NCBI GenBank assembly: GCA_963666865.1
Contig: OY763072.1
Coordinates: 186,001 to 250,000, forward strand
Origin: Bin87 sp963666865
GTDB lineage: Bacteria; Chloroflexota; Dehalococcoidia; Lucifugimonadales; UBA3495
Direction of reading: 5' to 3'
DNA: 64,000 nt
The notes beneath the pieces were generated by a model that saw only the letters and a program-made list of their open reading frames with translations, did not search any database and had not been told where the DNA came from. Below, in pieces: positions 34,740 through 43,771 of this stretch (the first letter of the stretch is position 1; each line of letters begins with the position of its first letter). Position numbers and translations under genes: made by a program.

Positions 34740-34767
34740 GTAGGGGCGAATAATTATTCGCCCCTAC
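34740..34767. repeat. 28-bp palindromic repeat, AATAATTATT core
   Basis: Perfect copy between the GMC stop (34711) and the Uma2 gene (34810). Confidence 0.9.
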
Positions 34768-34809
34768 ACCAGACGCCAATCCAGAGTTCAGCAAAACCGC
34801 AGGTGCGAT

Positions 34810-35508
34810 ATGACCATCGCCAACACCGTCGGCAAAACGCCGCAGCAACCCGGACGTTACCGGCTACCCGACCCGCCGGAGCGCCATTCTGACGACATGG
34901 CCAGCTCCAAGCACCTGTCAGCCACCGGCAACCAGCACCATCTCGCTCAGCATCTGGGAAGCCCGGACACCACCATCGTCGCGGGCGAACGTTACGTGGT
35001 GGTGCGGCCCACCCGCAGTATGTCCGGCAGCCACTATCCGGACCTGCTGGTGGCATTTAACGCTGACCCGGCCGCCTACGAGGCCAGCAACGGCTACATC
35101 ATCGAGGAGCAGGGCAAGCCGCCCGACTTCGTGCTGGAGATAGCGTCGCGGCATACCGGGCACATCGACGTGGGCGAGAAGCGGGACGACTACGCCACGC
35201 TGGAAATCCCGGAATACTGGCGTTTTGATGAGACCGGCCAATACCACGGCGCACGGCTGGCCGGCGACCAACTGGTCAACGGAGTGTACGTTCCAATCCT
35301 CATCGAGGAACTGCCCGACGGGAGCCTTCAGGGTTACAGCCCCGTCCTCAACCTCAACATCAGGTGGGAAAACGGCCAACTGGCCTGGTACGACCCCGAA
35401 ACCGGTCGCCACATCCTGACCTACGAGGACCAACGGGAGCGCGCCGATGCCGCCGAGGCCCGCGTTCGCGAACTGGAAGCCGAAATCGAGCGCCTTCAGA
35501 ACGGCTAG
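34810..35508 (+). CDS. Uma2 family protein with C-terminal coiled coil
   Basis: 232-residue PD-(D/E)XK-like protein of the Uma2 family, widespread in cyanobacteria and Chloroflexota and of unknown role. The core is YPDLLVAF, then PPDFVLEIASRHTG followed by EKRDDYATLEIPEYWRFDE. The last 35 residues (ERADAAEARVRELEAEIERL) form a coiled coil likely used for dimerisation. There is no good ribosome site for the ATG at 34810. A second Uma2 gene is at 60636. Confidence 0.85.
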   Translation: MTIANTVGKTPQQPGRYRLPDPPERHSDDMASSKHLSATGNQHHLAQHLGSPDTTIVAGERYVVVRPTRSMSGSHYPDLLVAFNADPAAYEASNGYIIEEQGKPPDFVLEIASRHTGHIDVGEKRDDYATLEIPEYWRFDETGQYHGARLAGDQLVNGVYVPILIEELPDGSLQGYSPVLNLNIRWENGQLAWYDPETGRHILTYEDQRERADAAEARVRELEAEIERLQNG

Positions 35509-35534
35509 GGGGCGTTGACTTTTGGTAAACCAAC

Positions 35535-35635
35535 CCGTCGTTCCTGCGAAAGCAGGAACCCAGAAAAGTCTCCAGGGCAGGAACGTTGACCGGGTTCTGC
35601 CCTTGCTGGATTCCCGCTTTCGCGGGAATGACGGG
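35535..35635. repeat. paired inverted repeat (CGAAAGC family)
   Basis: Arms at 35535-35563 and 35606-35635, about 42 bp apart, between the convergent Uma2 and aldo/keto reductase genes. Confidence 0.75.
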
Positions 35636-35670
35636 CATTTGTCAGCGCGCTTTGGAAAACCTCGCCGTGC

Positions 35671-36663
35671 CTATTCGTCGGGGTCGATCACTATATCAGG
35701 GTGGGTGTCCACGCCGTAGTTGGCAAAGACGGCGTCGATGGCTTCCAGGTCCGCGCCGGATAGCGCCCACTCCAGGCCGGCGACGTTGTCCTCCACCTCC
35801 TGAACGGTGCGCGTGCCGACCAGGGCGACGCTGACGGCGGGGTTGGACAGCACCCAGCGCAGTGCCAGGTGGGGCATCTTCCTGCCTCTTGCTTCGGCGA
35901 TGGGCTTAAGGTCCTCGACGACCCGCAGGTTGCGCTGGAAATGCTCCTCGGCGAATACGCCCACGTTCCAGCCGGGCCGGCCGCCGGTGCTGCGCCAGTC
36001 GTTGCCGCCGAAGGTGGTGTCGGCGGACATCGTGCCGGTCAGCAGCCCAAAGGCCAGCGGGCCATAGACCATCACGCCGGCACCCCGCTCCAGACAATAG
36101 GGAAAGATTTCCTGCTCCATGCGCCGGTCGAACATATTGAGGCCATACTGAACGACGTCCACGCTGCGTACCGCCTCGCACTCTTTGATCTGCTCCAGGG
36201 TGAAGTTGGAGACGCCGACGGCGCGGACCTTGCCCTGGCGCACCAGTCCGTCCAGCGCGTGCATGGTCTCGTCGAAGGGGGTGTTGACGTCGGGCCAGTG
36301 GATGAGCAGCACGTCCAGGTAATCGGTGCCCAGGTTTTGCAGGCTTTGCTCCACGGAGGCGAGGATGGACACCGCCCGGCTGTCCCGGCCCTTGGGACGG
36401 TCGGAATAACCCACGCCGCACTTGGTGACGACGATCACGTCCTTGCGCCGACTGCCCAGGGCCTTGCCCAGCACCACCTCCGACTCGCCTCTGCCGTAGG
36501 CCGGCGCGGTATCGAAGCAGTTGATGCCCAGGTCGATGGCCCGGTTCACGGCGGCGTCCAGCTGGGAGCCGGACACGTCGCCATAGGTGCCGCCCATCTC
36601 CCAGCAGCCGAAGCCGAGGGCGGAAACCGTCATGTCAGTGGGGCCGAAACGTCGGTATTCCAT
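35671..36663 (-). CDS. aldo/keto reductase
   Basis: 330-residue TIM-barrel NADPH-dependent reductase. NCFDTAPAYGRGESE contains the catalytic Asp and Tyr, VVTKCG the Lys and LLIHWP the His, and GVSNFTLEQI and VSVALVGTRTVQEVEDNV follow as usual. It reduces aldehydes or ketones; substrate open. A GGAG site is upstream. It is convergent with the Uma2 gene. A membrane protein with an AAGM repeat lies upstream. Confidence 0.92.
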   Translation of the reverse strand: MEYRRFGPTDMTVSALGFGCWEMGGTYGDVSGSQLDAAVNRAIDLGINCFDTAPAYGRGESEVVLGKALGSRRKDVIVVTKCGVGYSDRPKGRDSRAVSILASVEQSLQNLGTDYLDVLLIHWPDVNTPFDETMHALDGLVRQGKVRAVGVSNFTLEQIKECEAVRSVDVVQYGLNMFDRRMEQEIFPYCLERGAGVMVYGPLAFGLLTGTMSADTTFGGNDWRSTGGRPGWNVGVFAEEHFQRNLRVVEDLKPIAEARGRKMPHLALRWVLSNPAVSVALVGTRTVQEVEDNVAGLEWALSGADLEAIDAVFANYGVDTHPDIVIDPDE

Positions 36664-36723
36664 GGGGTTTTACTCCAGGCTGGGCGAATTGCCTCGCAGA
36701 AGGCATAGCCCATTCCGAGCCAA

Positions 36724-37227
36724 CTAGCTTCCGGGAGGGGGCTCGTTGAATTCGCGACCCTCGGCAGCCGCCCTCATGCGCGCTTCGTTCCACTGCCGCC
36801 ACCGCTTGCGTTCTGCGTCGACCCCGGCAGCTTCGCCGGCGGCCATACCGGCAGTCATACCGGCGGCCATACCGGCAGCCTCGCCCGCCGCCATTCCCGC
36901 GGCCATTCCCGCGGCTTTTGCTTCGTCAAGCTCGCGCCTTCGCCTTTCTATGTCTCTCCCGATTAGCGACAACGTGTAAAACAATCTGAGACCTCCTTCC
37001 GCCAGCACCGCGATGACACCGTAGGAGATGGCGCCCAGGCTTGCCATCTCCGCGACCGTATCCCAATGCTCCCAAAATCGCGGCTGGCCGGTCCAGAACC
37101 ACGTCATCAGCGCGGCGCCGAATGGCGAAGCCGCAAAATGCCTGACTTGCCACCCCTCCGGCTGTATCAGCCAATACCAGAGGTGGCGCGGTATTGACTT
37201 GATTCCATCGTAAATGCCGCGCCACAT
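36724..37227 (-). CDS. membrane protein with AAGM/AAGE low-complexity repeat
   Basis: 167 residues. An N-terminal amphipathic and Trp-rich region with membrane-like helices (about 34-48 and 63-85) is followed by a run of 4-residue AAGM/AAGE/TAGM units (about residues 103-136), then a basic helix and a Pro-rich end. The repeats are encoded by imperfect 12-bp tandem units at 36823-36921, prone to slippage. No family recognised. Alone on the minus strand between AKR and amidase. Confidence 0.6.
   Translation of the reverse strand: MWRGIYDGIKSIPRHLWYWLIQPEGWQVRHFAASPFGAALMTWFWTGQPRFWEHWDTVAEMASLGAISYGVIAVLAEGGLRLFYTLSLIGRDIERRRRELDEAKAAGMAAGMAAGEAAGMAAGMTAGMAAGEAAGVDAERKRWRQWNEARMRAAAEGREFNEPPPGS
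36823..36921. repeat. 12-bp minisatellite within a coding region
   Basis: Imperfect tandem units of the form GCGGCCATACCG or GCGGCCATTCCC, keeping the reading frame of the minus-strand gene. Unit number probably varies among strains. Confidence 0.7.
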
Positions 37228-37247
37228 CGCAACCCGATTCTACCATT

Positions 37248-38672
37248 TCACCCTAAATCAGGCCACACGCCCCGGCTGGGGGAGACGCCCTCGTAGGCGT
37301 GGGCAATGCGGAAGAGGTTGCCCTCCTCCCAGGGTCGGGCGATGAACTGGAGGCCGATGGGCAGGCCCAGCTCGCTGAAGCCGCAGGGCACGGTGATGGC
37401 GGGAAAGCCGGTGGCGTTCATCGGGCTGGTGTTGCGGGAGACGTGGCCGGAGCCAGGGCCGCGCACCTTCTGGCGACGGCCCTCCGCCTCAAGAGTGTCC
37501 GCGTCGATGCGCGGGGCCGGCAGCGGCGTGGTCGGCGTCACCAGGAAGTCCACCTCCTGCAAAACGCGGGCGTGTTCCTCCTTGATGAGACGCTGCACCT
37601 TCATAGCCTTGGAGTAGTCGCGGCCCAGCACGAACTGGCCGGCCAGAGTGCGGTAGAGGGTGTCGGGGCCATAGTCCTCGCGGTTGGAGGTGATGTATGG
37701 CTCGTGGGTGACCACGCTGTCGGCCATGCTGGAGAAGCGCAGGGCGCCGGCGTACCGCATGGTGGGCACGCTGACCTCGCGGGTGGCGACGCCCAGCTCT
37801 TCCAGGGCGGCGATGGCCCGGCGCACGGCGACTTCCACCTCGGGATCCAGGTGGTCATAGTAGTAGTTGGACGGGATGCCCATGGTGAGGCCGCTGATGC
37901 CCCGCTCCAGGATGAGGGCGTAGTCATCCACGGGAACCGGCACGGTGCTGGGATCCAGTGGGTCATAGCCGGCGATGGCCTGCAACACCAGCGCGCTGTC
38001 GCGGACGGAGCGGGTCATAGGGCCGATGTGGTCGCCGTTGAAGCTGGTCACCAGCAGCCCGCGCTGGCTGACGCGCCCGAAGGTCTGCTTGAGGCCGACC
38101 ACGCCGCAGAAAGCGCCGGGCAAGCGCACCGAGCCGCCCAGGTCGGTGCCCAGAGAGGCGAAGGTGACGCCGGCCGCCACGTTGGCCCCGCCGCCGCCGC
38201 TGGAACCGCCGGGGATGTGGTCCACGTTCCAGGGGTTGTGCACCGCGCCGTAATGGGGGTTGTTGGAGGTCGCGCCGGCGGCAAACTCCTCCAGGTTCTC
38301 CTTGCCGAGGATAATCGCGCCGGCTTCCTTGCAGCGGCGGACCACGTCGGCGTCCTCATCGGGCACGTGGTCGCTCAGCACCTTGGTCCCCAGGGTGGTT
38401 CGGATGCCGCCGGTGGCGATGTTGTCCTTGATGCCGATGGGTATGCCGTGAAGCGGCCCGCGGTACTCGCCGCGAGACAGGGCATCCTCGGCTTCCTCGG
38501 CCTGGGCCAGGGCCTGCTCGCGCATGATGGTGATGAAGGAGTTGAGGGTGGGCTGCTGCCGTTCGGCCTCGGCCAGCGCCGACTCGGTGAGGTCAACAGG
38601 AGATACCTCCCGCGCCTGGATCATGGGAGCGACTTCAGAAATGGTCAGCTTGAGCAGTTCGGAGCTAGGCAT
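37248..38672 (-). CDS. amidase signature family protein, GatA-like
   Basis: 474-residue amidase signature enzyme. The catalytic Lys is in IGIKDNI and the Ser cluster in PGGSSGGGG, followed by GTDLGGSVRLPGAFCGVVGLK. The same family includes GatA of the tRNA amidotransferase and many standalone amidases. GGAGGAGGAG precedes the ATG at 38672. Upstream and overlapping by eight bases is a small GatC-like gene, so this may be a GatCA-type pair, but no gatB is present here. A standalone amidase is equally likely. Confidence 0.88.
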   Translation of the reverse strand: MPSSELLKLTISEVAPMIQAREVSPVDLTESALAEAERQQPTLNSFITIMREQALAQAEEAEDALSRGEYRGPLHGIPIGIKDNIATGGIRTTLGTKVLSDHVPDEDADVVRRCKEAGAIILGKENLEEFAAGATSNNPHYGAVHNPWNVDHIPGGSSGGGGANVAAGVTFASLGTDLGGSVRLPGAFCGVVGLKQTFGRVSQRGLLVTSFNGDHIGPMTRSVRDSALVLQAIAGYDPLDPSTVPVPVDDYALILERGISGLTMGIPSNYYYDHLDPEVEVAVRRAIAALEELGVATREVSVPTMRYAGALRFSSMADSVVTHEPYITSNREDYGPDTLYRTLAGQFVLGRDYSKAMKVQRLIKEEHARVLQEVDFLVTPTTPLPAPRIDADTLEAEGRRQKVRGPGSGHVSRNTSPMNATGFPAITVPCGFSELGLPIGLQFIARPWEEGNLFRIAHAYEGVSPSRGVWPDLG

Positions 38673-38868
38673 CGGCTTCTCCTCCTCCATCCGCCGGCCG
38701 GAGCAGGCGCGCGGACATTACGTCGGACAGGTCGAGATCGCGCAGGTTCTGCAACTCGGTCAGGTAGTTCTCCAACTCCGGCTTGACCAGCTCCAGCTCG
38801 GCATCGGACAGCTCGAACCCGCCGTATTCGGCAATAATGCGCTTCATGGTTTCGTCGGAAATCGGCAT
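38665..38868 (-). CDS. small GatC-like protein
   Basis: 67-residue helical protein with ELSDAELELVKPELENYLTEL then LDLSDVMSARLLRPAD, resembling GatC (an N-terminal helical pair, then a Pro-x-R-x-D tail). A GGGAGG site precedes the ATG. Overlaps the amidase start, implying coupled translation and a complex between the two. Too short to assign firmly. Confidence 0.6.
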   Translation of the reverse strand: MPISDETMKRIIAEYGGFELSDAELELVKPELENYLTELQNLRDLDLSDVMSARLLRPADGGGEADA

Positions 38869-38983
38869 TCGCCACACCTCCCGGTACGGTGACGGTAGAG
38901 GTTACGTTAGGCGGGAGTGTACACGGCGAGGGCGGGGGATGCCAGACCCGGAACATCAGCCCGTACCAGAGACAGGATTTCCT

Positions 38984-39451
38984 TTACTGTAGCGCGTCGA
39001 CCAATCTAGTTTCGCACCTAACTGTGCTCACCAACACTTCGTCTTCGCGAAACTTGACCCGCCGTGCGCGCAAGTCCCGAAATTCTTTGGGATGCAACTC
39101 TCTGCCATGCACTGCTATCGGACAAAACCTGACCTCAACATCAGGTGGAAGCAAACAATCCGCCAATTCGGCCCCGGATCGTAATTGGCGCAAAAATCTG
39201 TTTGCCCTCTTTCTACCACTGGTCAACTCGACCGGAACCACCCAAGGACCTCCTCCTTCCTGATCCTCCCCTCCGACGAACAAAAAATCACACTGGCCTA
39301 CTGCTTTTGGGGCCATATCTTCAGCCTTAATCAGCAGATTCGGGTCTGGAGAGTCGTCTAATGACAGCGAACATCCATGGTCATAGCAATTCGCGGCCTG
39401 AAACTGAACATCAACATTCTTTCTGAGGTCGTCCACAACTGTTGACGGCAT
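38984..39451 (-). CDS. unknown partner of the AAA ATPase, possibly nuclease-like
   Basis: 155 residues, starting at ATG 39451 in a TAATG overlap with the ATPase stop, so the two are tightly coupled. Contains CDFLFVGGEDQEGG then PWVVPVELTSGRKRANRFL, which could be a degenerate D...E-x-T core of a PD-(D/E)XK or similar nuclease fold, plus a C-terminal VDALQ. No firm family. Lower GC than flanking genes. Role as the effector or regulator of a two-gene defence system is inference. Confidence 0.5.
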   Translation of the reverse strand: MPSTVVDDLRKNVDVQFQAANCYDHGCSLSLDDSPDPNLLIKAEDMAPKAVGQCDFLFVGGEDQEGGGPWVVPVELTSGRKRANRFLRQLRSGAELADCLLPPDVEVRFCPIAVHGRELHPKEFRDLRARRVKFREDEVLVSTVRCETRLVDALQ

Positions 39452-41007
39452 TACTTGCCTCTTTCAACCCGGTTAGAGATTTGTACCCAACGGTTATACA
39501 GTTTCTCGGTAATCAGCCCGAACCCCGACGGGAATGTTCCGGAATCAACATCTAATTGAATCTCCTGGACTTTAGAACCTGATCCTGCCTCTCCCCGCCT
39601 GAAAAACCAGGCACCAACCTCATCACGTGTGAGGGCCAAATCCGCGGCCTCAATCCCCTCACGGCGATCAGTAGGCAAGTCAGATAGTCGCACTAGGTTA
39701 GCCAATTCTTCCAAAACCCATTCGCTGTGGGTGGTGATAATGATGCGGATGCCTGCCTTCACCGCAGCGGCAAGCACACGGGTGAATTCTATCTGCGCCT
39801 GAGGGTGGAGATGGGATTCCGGTTCTTCAATGATTAGCGTGTCGCCCGGCTGAACGACGTGACGGAGATAGAGTACAACCGGGGCCAGTTCTGACACCAT
39901 AGATGAAGCGTTCATTAGGGGAAGGTCATATTGCCAACCCTCTGGCCGATAGGCAAACGAAGGGTAATCGATTTGAGACCGTTCGACGCGCACAGCACCA
40001 CCCAACAATGTTCGCTCCAGATGACGCGCTAGGTTGTCATCGTTTTGCGTGTCCAAACCAACTGGCCCCGACGCCAACGCAACGAGTTGCTCAAGGAAGT
40101 CTCCCAGCACACCAGATAAGACAGGCATCGGGGAATCTGGGCGCAGAACCATCCGGGAAGCGCTAGCAATCAAACCCCTCACCGCAACTTGGTGGGCGTG
40201 CATCACACCAGCCCGATCGGCGGGTAGATAATGCGCTGCTTGTCCGAGCGGGCCGACGCTATTGGACACTACCACGCCAGCGAGAGCACCGAGGTGCAAA
40301 CGTGCATTTCCCTCCCTTTGATCGCTAATATCATCTGGTGACAGGAAAAACCAAGGGGTTTGGAGATTTTGCATTATGCGGATGGGCATAGGGTCCGGTA
40401 GCAAGGCTTTGATATTTGTGCCTTGCTTGGTTACCCCAATTTCGTACCTATAAACATCTCCATCATCCCATTCTTTTGAGACAGCGCTCCGCATCGAGTT
40501 AGCTGTACCGTTATCCCCGGCGTATCGAACCAAACTTTCAGTTTTTTCTATGCCGAAACATCTTACGATCTCAGCGTCGAATATGGTGCTAAGGGAGGCA
40601 AATTCACCGAGCGCACGGCGTACCAAGTCCGAAATCTCTGGAGGAATCTCTGAATCAATGGGCGATGCACTCACTTCTCCAGCAGATTGGATCTTAAACC
40701 GCTCGGCCTCCGTCCACGAATAAAGCCTGTCAACATCCTTTGCCGACAACCCGATGTTGGTGGCCGGGATCATCATGGGAGGTCGCCGGAGAAACATACG
40801 GTGGGCTACCCGCCTGTTGAGCGCAAATCCGGAATAAGACCCAAAGAACTGATGCAGCGCATAAATCAGGACGGCCAAGTATGACTTTCCCGTATTGCTG
40901 GGGCCAACGAAGACAGACATTGGGCGCAGATCTACGTTCGCTTCAGCGATAGGTCCAAAGTTGGAAACAGTGAGGCTGAGAGGTTTTGTTTCGGTCCGTG
41001 TCGTCAT
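39451..41007 (-). CDS. AAA-family ATPase (OLD/ABC-like), defence candidate
   Basis: 518-residue ABC-type ATPase. Walker A is GPSNTGKS (residues 35-42) and Walker B with catalytic Glu is TLIIEEPESHLHPQ (about 390-403), followed by ITTHSEWVLEEL. The long middle insertion and the layout match the AAA_15/OLD-type ATPases of the PARIS, Gabija and retron Eco8-like systems. The start at 41007 is used; an extended frame to 41088 has no site. GC is lower than flanking genes, compatible with transfer. Confidence 0.78.
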   Translation of the reverse strand: MTTRTETKPLSLTVSNFGPIAEANVDLRPMSVFVGPSNTGKSYLAVLIYALHQFFGSYSGFALNRRVAHRMFLRRPPMMIPATNIGLSAKDVDRLYSWTEAERFKIQSAGEVSASPIDSEIPPEISDLVRRALGEFASLSTIFDAEIVRCFGIEKTESLVRYAGDNGTANSMRSAVSKEWDDGDVYRYEIGVTKQGTNIKALLPDPMPIRIMQNLQTPWFFLSPDDISDQREGNARLHLGALAGVVVSNSVGPLGQAAHYLPADRAGVMHAHQVAVRGLIASASRMVLRPDSPMPVLSGVLGDFLEQLVALASGPVGLDTQNDDNLARHLERTLLGGAVRVERSQIDYPSFAYRPEGWQYDLPLMNASSMVSELAPVVLYLRHVVQPGDTLIIEEPESHLHPQAQIEFTRVLAAAVKAGIRIIITTHSEWVLEELANLVRLSDLPTDRREGIEAADLALTRDEVGAWFFRRGEAGSGSKVQEIQLDVDSGTFPSGFGLITEKLYNRWVQISNRVERGK

Positions 41008-41082
41008 GATGAGTTTCCATGCTCCGTTGCTTACTCGGCAGTGAGTCCATTCTAGCATACCGGCTTGCTCACGCTCCGAGAC

Positions 41083-41105
41083 CGCCACGCTGCGCTCGCA
41101 ATGAC
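41083..41105. repeat. single arm of the CATTGCGAGGAGC repeat family
   Basis: CCACGCTGCGCTCGCAATGAC, matching the right arm at 31911-31938. Sits between the ATPase gene and dnaX. Confidence 0.6.
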
Positions 41106-41189
41106 GTTAAGCGGGCATCCCCGCTATGGCATCGGCGGGGCCGTTGGCGTTATAGTTAGCCAGCGTTTTACCACTGCGGATCCACCATT

Positions 41190-42884
41190 ATGACCACCTC
41201 TTCGCAAGTTTATTACCGCAAGTGGCGGCCCGGTACGTTCAGCGACCTGGCCGGGCAGGAGCATGTGGGAAATACGCTGCGGCAGGCGGTGATGCAGGGT
41301 CGGGTCAGCCATAGCTACCTGTTCTGCGGGACGCGGGGCAGCGGCAAGACGACCACTGCCCGCGTGCTGGCCAAGGCCATCAATTGTCTGAACCCGCAGG
41401 ACGGCGACCCCTGCGAGGAGTGCGCCATCTGCGTGTCCATCAACGAGGGGCGCAACCTGGACGTCATCGAGCTGGACGCCGCCAGCAACCGGGGCGTGGA
41501 GGAAATCCGCGAGATCCGCGACAAGGTGCATTTTCAGCCGGCTCAGAACCGGCGCAAAGTCTATATCATCGACGAAGCCCATATGCTGACGAGAGAGGCG
41601 TCCAACGCTTTCCTCAAGACGCTGGAGGAACCGCCGGCCCACGTCATCTTCATCCTCTGCACCACCGAGGCCGACCGCATCCTGCCGACTATCCTCTCCC
41701 GCTGCCAGCGTTACGACTTCCGCCGCCTGCCGGGGCAGACCATCTACGACCGGCTGGCCTACATCACCGACCGGGAGGGAGTGGCGATACAGCCCGACGC
41801 CCTGCGCATGGTGTCCCGCAACGCCGGCGGCTCCATGCGCGACGCCCTGAATATGCTGGAGCAGCTGGCAGTATCCGCCGACCGGGAGATCACGCTGCGG
41901 GACGTAGAGGACGCCCTGGGCATCGTGCGCAGCGACGCCTACCTGTCCCTGGCTCAGCAGATGCTGACCGGCGATACCTCGGGGTCGCTGGAGACCATCA
42001 ACCAGGTGGTGTGGGAAGGCGGCGAGCCGCGCCAACTGCACCGGCAAACCCTGGACATCCTGCGGGCCATGCTGCTACTGGCCTGGGACGCCGGCGACAC
42101 CCTGGACCTGCCGGACGATACCTTGGTCCGCCTGCGGCGGACGATGCAGAAGACCGACGCTGCCAGCATCCTGCGGGCGGTGCGCGTCTGGGGCGAGGCC
42201 AACCTCCGCTACGACGCGCCGTCATCGCTGCCCCTGGAAATCGCCGCCGCCGAGATCTGCCGGCCCGCGCCCTTGACCAATAACGCTGCGCCGGCGATGG
42301 AGCCGTCGGCGCAGCCTCAATCCGCCGGAGGCGGACGCGCCCCCCAGCCGCAACGGGGACGGGAGCCGGCCCGTCCGCCTCCGGCGGACCGTCCTCGCCA
42401 GCAGCGCCCGGCATCCGGGCCACCGCCGTCACGTCAGCCACCGCCCGGCAACGGCGGCGGCCCTGCTCCGGCCCGCTCATCCGCCTACGGCGGACCGGCA
42501 GCCGCGCCCGACAGCCTGCCGGGACGCTGGGGGGAAGTGGTACGGCGACTGGGTCGGGAAAAGGGCAGCAAGTACAACCTGGGCGCGCTGTTGCGGGATT
42601 GCCGCCCCGACAGCGTTCACCTGTCCGATGACAACGCGACGCTGGTGCTGCCCTTCAGCAACGCCGCGAACCTGGACCGGATGCAGGAAGAACTGACCGA
42701 CCCCCGGGTTCGTGATACCATTGAGCAAGCGATTGAACAGGGTTTCGGCGAGCGTCATCCCTTCACGGTGACCCTGGCCGGCGCCGTTGGCGCCGGTGCT
42801 CGCCCCACCCGCAACTCCGTTCAGGACAGTCCACTGTACCGCACCGCCATCGGCCTGGGAGCGCGTCCCATCGAGGAAAACTGA
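41190..42884 (+). CDS. dnaX: DNA polymerase III subunit gamma/tau
   Basis: 564-residue clamp-loader ATPase. YRKWRPGTFSDLAGQEHV start, Walker A FCGTRGSGKTTTAR, the zinc module C-x8-C-x2-C-x2-C (CLNPQDGDPCEECAIC), IIDEAHML (Walker B), and SRCQRYDFRRL. A Pro/Gly/Arg-rich linker (residues about 370-435) separates the ATPase from the tau-like C-terminal domain. It begins a conserved dnaX-ybaB-recR order. Assignment firm; a gamma product by frameshifting was not looked for. Confidence 0.96.
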   Translation: MTTSSQVYYRKWRPGTFSDLAGQEHVGNTLRQAVMQGRVSHSYLFCGTRGSGKTTTARVLAKAINCLNPQDGDPCEECAICVSINEGRNLDVIELDAASNRGVEEIREIRDKVHFQPAQNRRKVYIIDEAHMLTREASNAFLKTLEEPPAHVIFILCTTEADRILPTILSRCQRYDFRRLPGQTIYDRLAYITDREGVAIQPDALRMVSRNAGGSMRDALNMLEQLAVSADREITLRDVEDALGIVRSDAYLSLAQQMLTGDTSGSLETINQVVWEGGEPRQLHRQTLDILRAMLLLAWDAGDTLDLPDDTLVRLRRTMQKTDAASILRAVRVWGEANLRYDAPSSLPLEIAAAEICRPAPLTNNAAPAMEPSAQPQSAGGGRAPQPQRGREPARPPPADRPRQQRPASGPPPSRQPPPGNGGGPAPARSSAYGGPAAAPDSLPGRWGEVVRRLGREKGSKYNLGALLRDCRPDSVHLSDDNATLVLPFSNAANLDRMQEELTDPRVRDTIEQAIEQGFGERHPFTVTLAGAVGAGARPTRNSVQDSPLYRTAIGLGARPIEEN

Positions 42885-42901
42885 GCCGCGCTGACATTTC
42901 T

Positions 42902-42967
42902 CGTCATTCCGGCGAAAGCCGGAATCCAGTGGCGTTTTCTGGACTCCGGCTCTCGCCGGAGTGACGG
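42902..42967. repeat. paired inverted repeat (CGAAAGC family)
   Basis: Arms 42902-42929 and 42938-42967 only eight bases apart, the closest pair in the window, between dnaX and ybaB. Forms a long hairpin of about 28-bp arms. Confidence 0.8.
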
Positions 42968-43002
42968 GTGAATTCCAGCGCAACCTACCAGGAGACAAAA
43001 CC

Positions 43003-43305
43003 ATGATGAACCGCAAGATGATGCGCCAGGCCCAGCAGTTGCAGAACCGTCTGGCCAAGGCTCAGCAGGAACTGGAAGAGATGAGCGTGGAGGGTTCCGC
43101 CGGCGGCGGCGTGGTCCGCGTCACCATGACCGGCAAGCAGGAGGTGACCGAGGTCATCATCGAGCCGGAAGCGGCAGAGGACATCGGCCTGCTGCAGGAC
43201 CTGGTGGCCGCCGCCGTCAACGACGCCTTCGCCCGCACCCAGGAGCTGGCCGCCCAGAAGATGGGCGCCGTGACGGGCGGGTTGAATATTCCGGGGCTGT
43301 TTTAG
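43003..43305 (+). CDS. ybaB: YbaB/EbfC nucleoid-associated protein
   Basis: 100-residue DNA-binding protein, helical N-terminus (MMRQAQQLQNRLAKAQQEL) then a GGGVVRVTMTGKQEVTEVIIEPEA beta-region and a C-terminal helix. Homologue of YbaB/EbfC, a nucleoid protein usually encoded between dnaX and recR. CCAGGAG precedes the ATG at 43003. Its normal neighbour recR is here 0.9 kb further, after an inserted pair of small genes. Confidence 0.93.
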   Translation: MMNRKMMRQAQQLQNRLAKAQQELEEMSVEGSAGGGVVRVTMTGKQEVTEVIIEPEAAEDIGLLQDLVAAAVNDAFARTQELAAQKMGAVTGGLNIPGLF

Positions 43306-43334
43306 GTCTGTTGCGCCGTCCGTGGTGTCGACGG

Positions 43335-43362
43335 GTAGGGGCGAATAATTATTCGCCCCTAC
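43335..43362. repeat. 28-bp palindromic repeat, AATAATTATT core
   Basis: Perfect copy 30 bp after ybaB, at the boundary of the inserted small-gene pair. Confidence 0.9.
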
Positions 43363-43390
43363 GTATGCGGCATATGTCGGTCATAGCATC

Positions 43391-43771
43391 ATGTCCAGCG
43401 AGGAAAGTGAACCTCAGCCTGGTGACAGACGCACACTACCGGAGACCATTACGGCCGGCGGCGTCACCAGGTGGCTGACCAGACATTTGCGTGAAGACCC
43501 TGGCGACGAGGTTACCGCTGACAGAATTCAGCACGCTCTTGAGAATTGGACTGTACGCGGCATCTGCACAGGTGAGAGCGGAAGAGAAACCATAACCTAC
43601 TGGGGGTTTGTCCCCGGTCGTGCCGCGATGTTGCGCGTGCCCATTTCGCTGGATGACGCCGAGATCATAACGGCCCACTTCGACGAACACGCGGTTGAGC
43701 GGACTGTGGAGGAAGGTCGGCTCTGGTTTCAGCGACGCTGCCGAGAATTGGAGGTGCGAGATGCAGGTTAG
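43391..43771 (+). CDS. DUF4258-like small protein
   Basis: 126 residues. RIQHALENWTVRGI, YWGFVPGR and VPISLDDAEIITAHFDE are in the order of DUF4258 (RelE-like toxins or nucleases with a short beta-rich core). Overlaps the next gene by 11 bases. The pair sits between ybaB and recR, an otherwise conserved neighbourhood, so it is an insertion. No strong ribosome site. Confidence 0.55.
   Translation: MSSEESEPQPGDRRTLPETITAGGVTRWLTRHLREDPGDEVTADRIQHALENWTVRGICTGESGRETITYWGFVPGRAAMLRVPISLDDAEIITAHFDEHAVERTVEEGRLWFQRRCRELEVRDAG

Noticed and set aside
37299..38786. Plus-strand open frame of 495 codons
   Set aside because: Antisense to the amidase; low-complexity Ala/Gly/Val protein with no motif.
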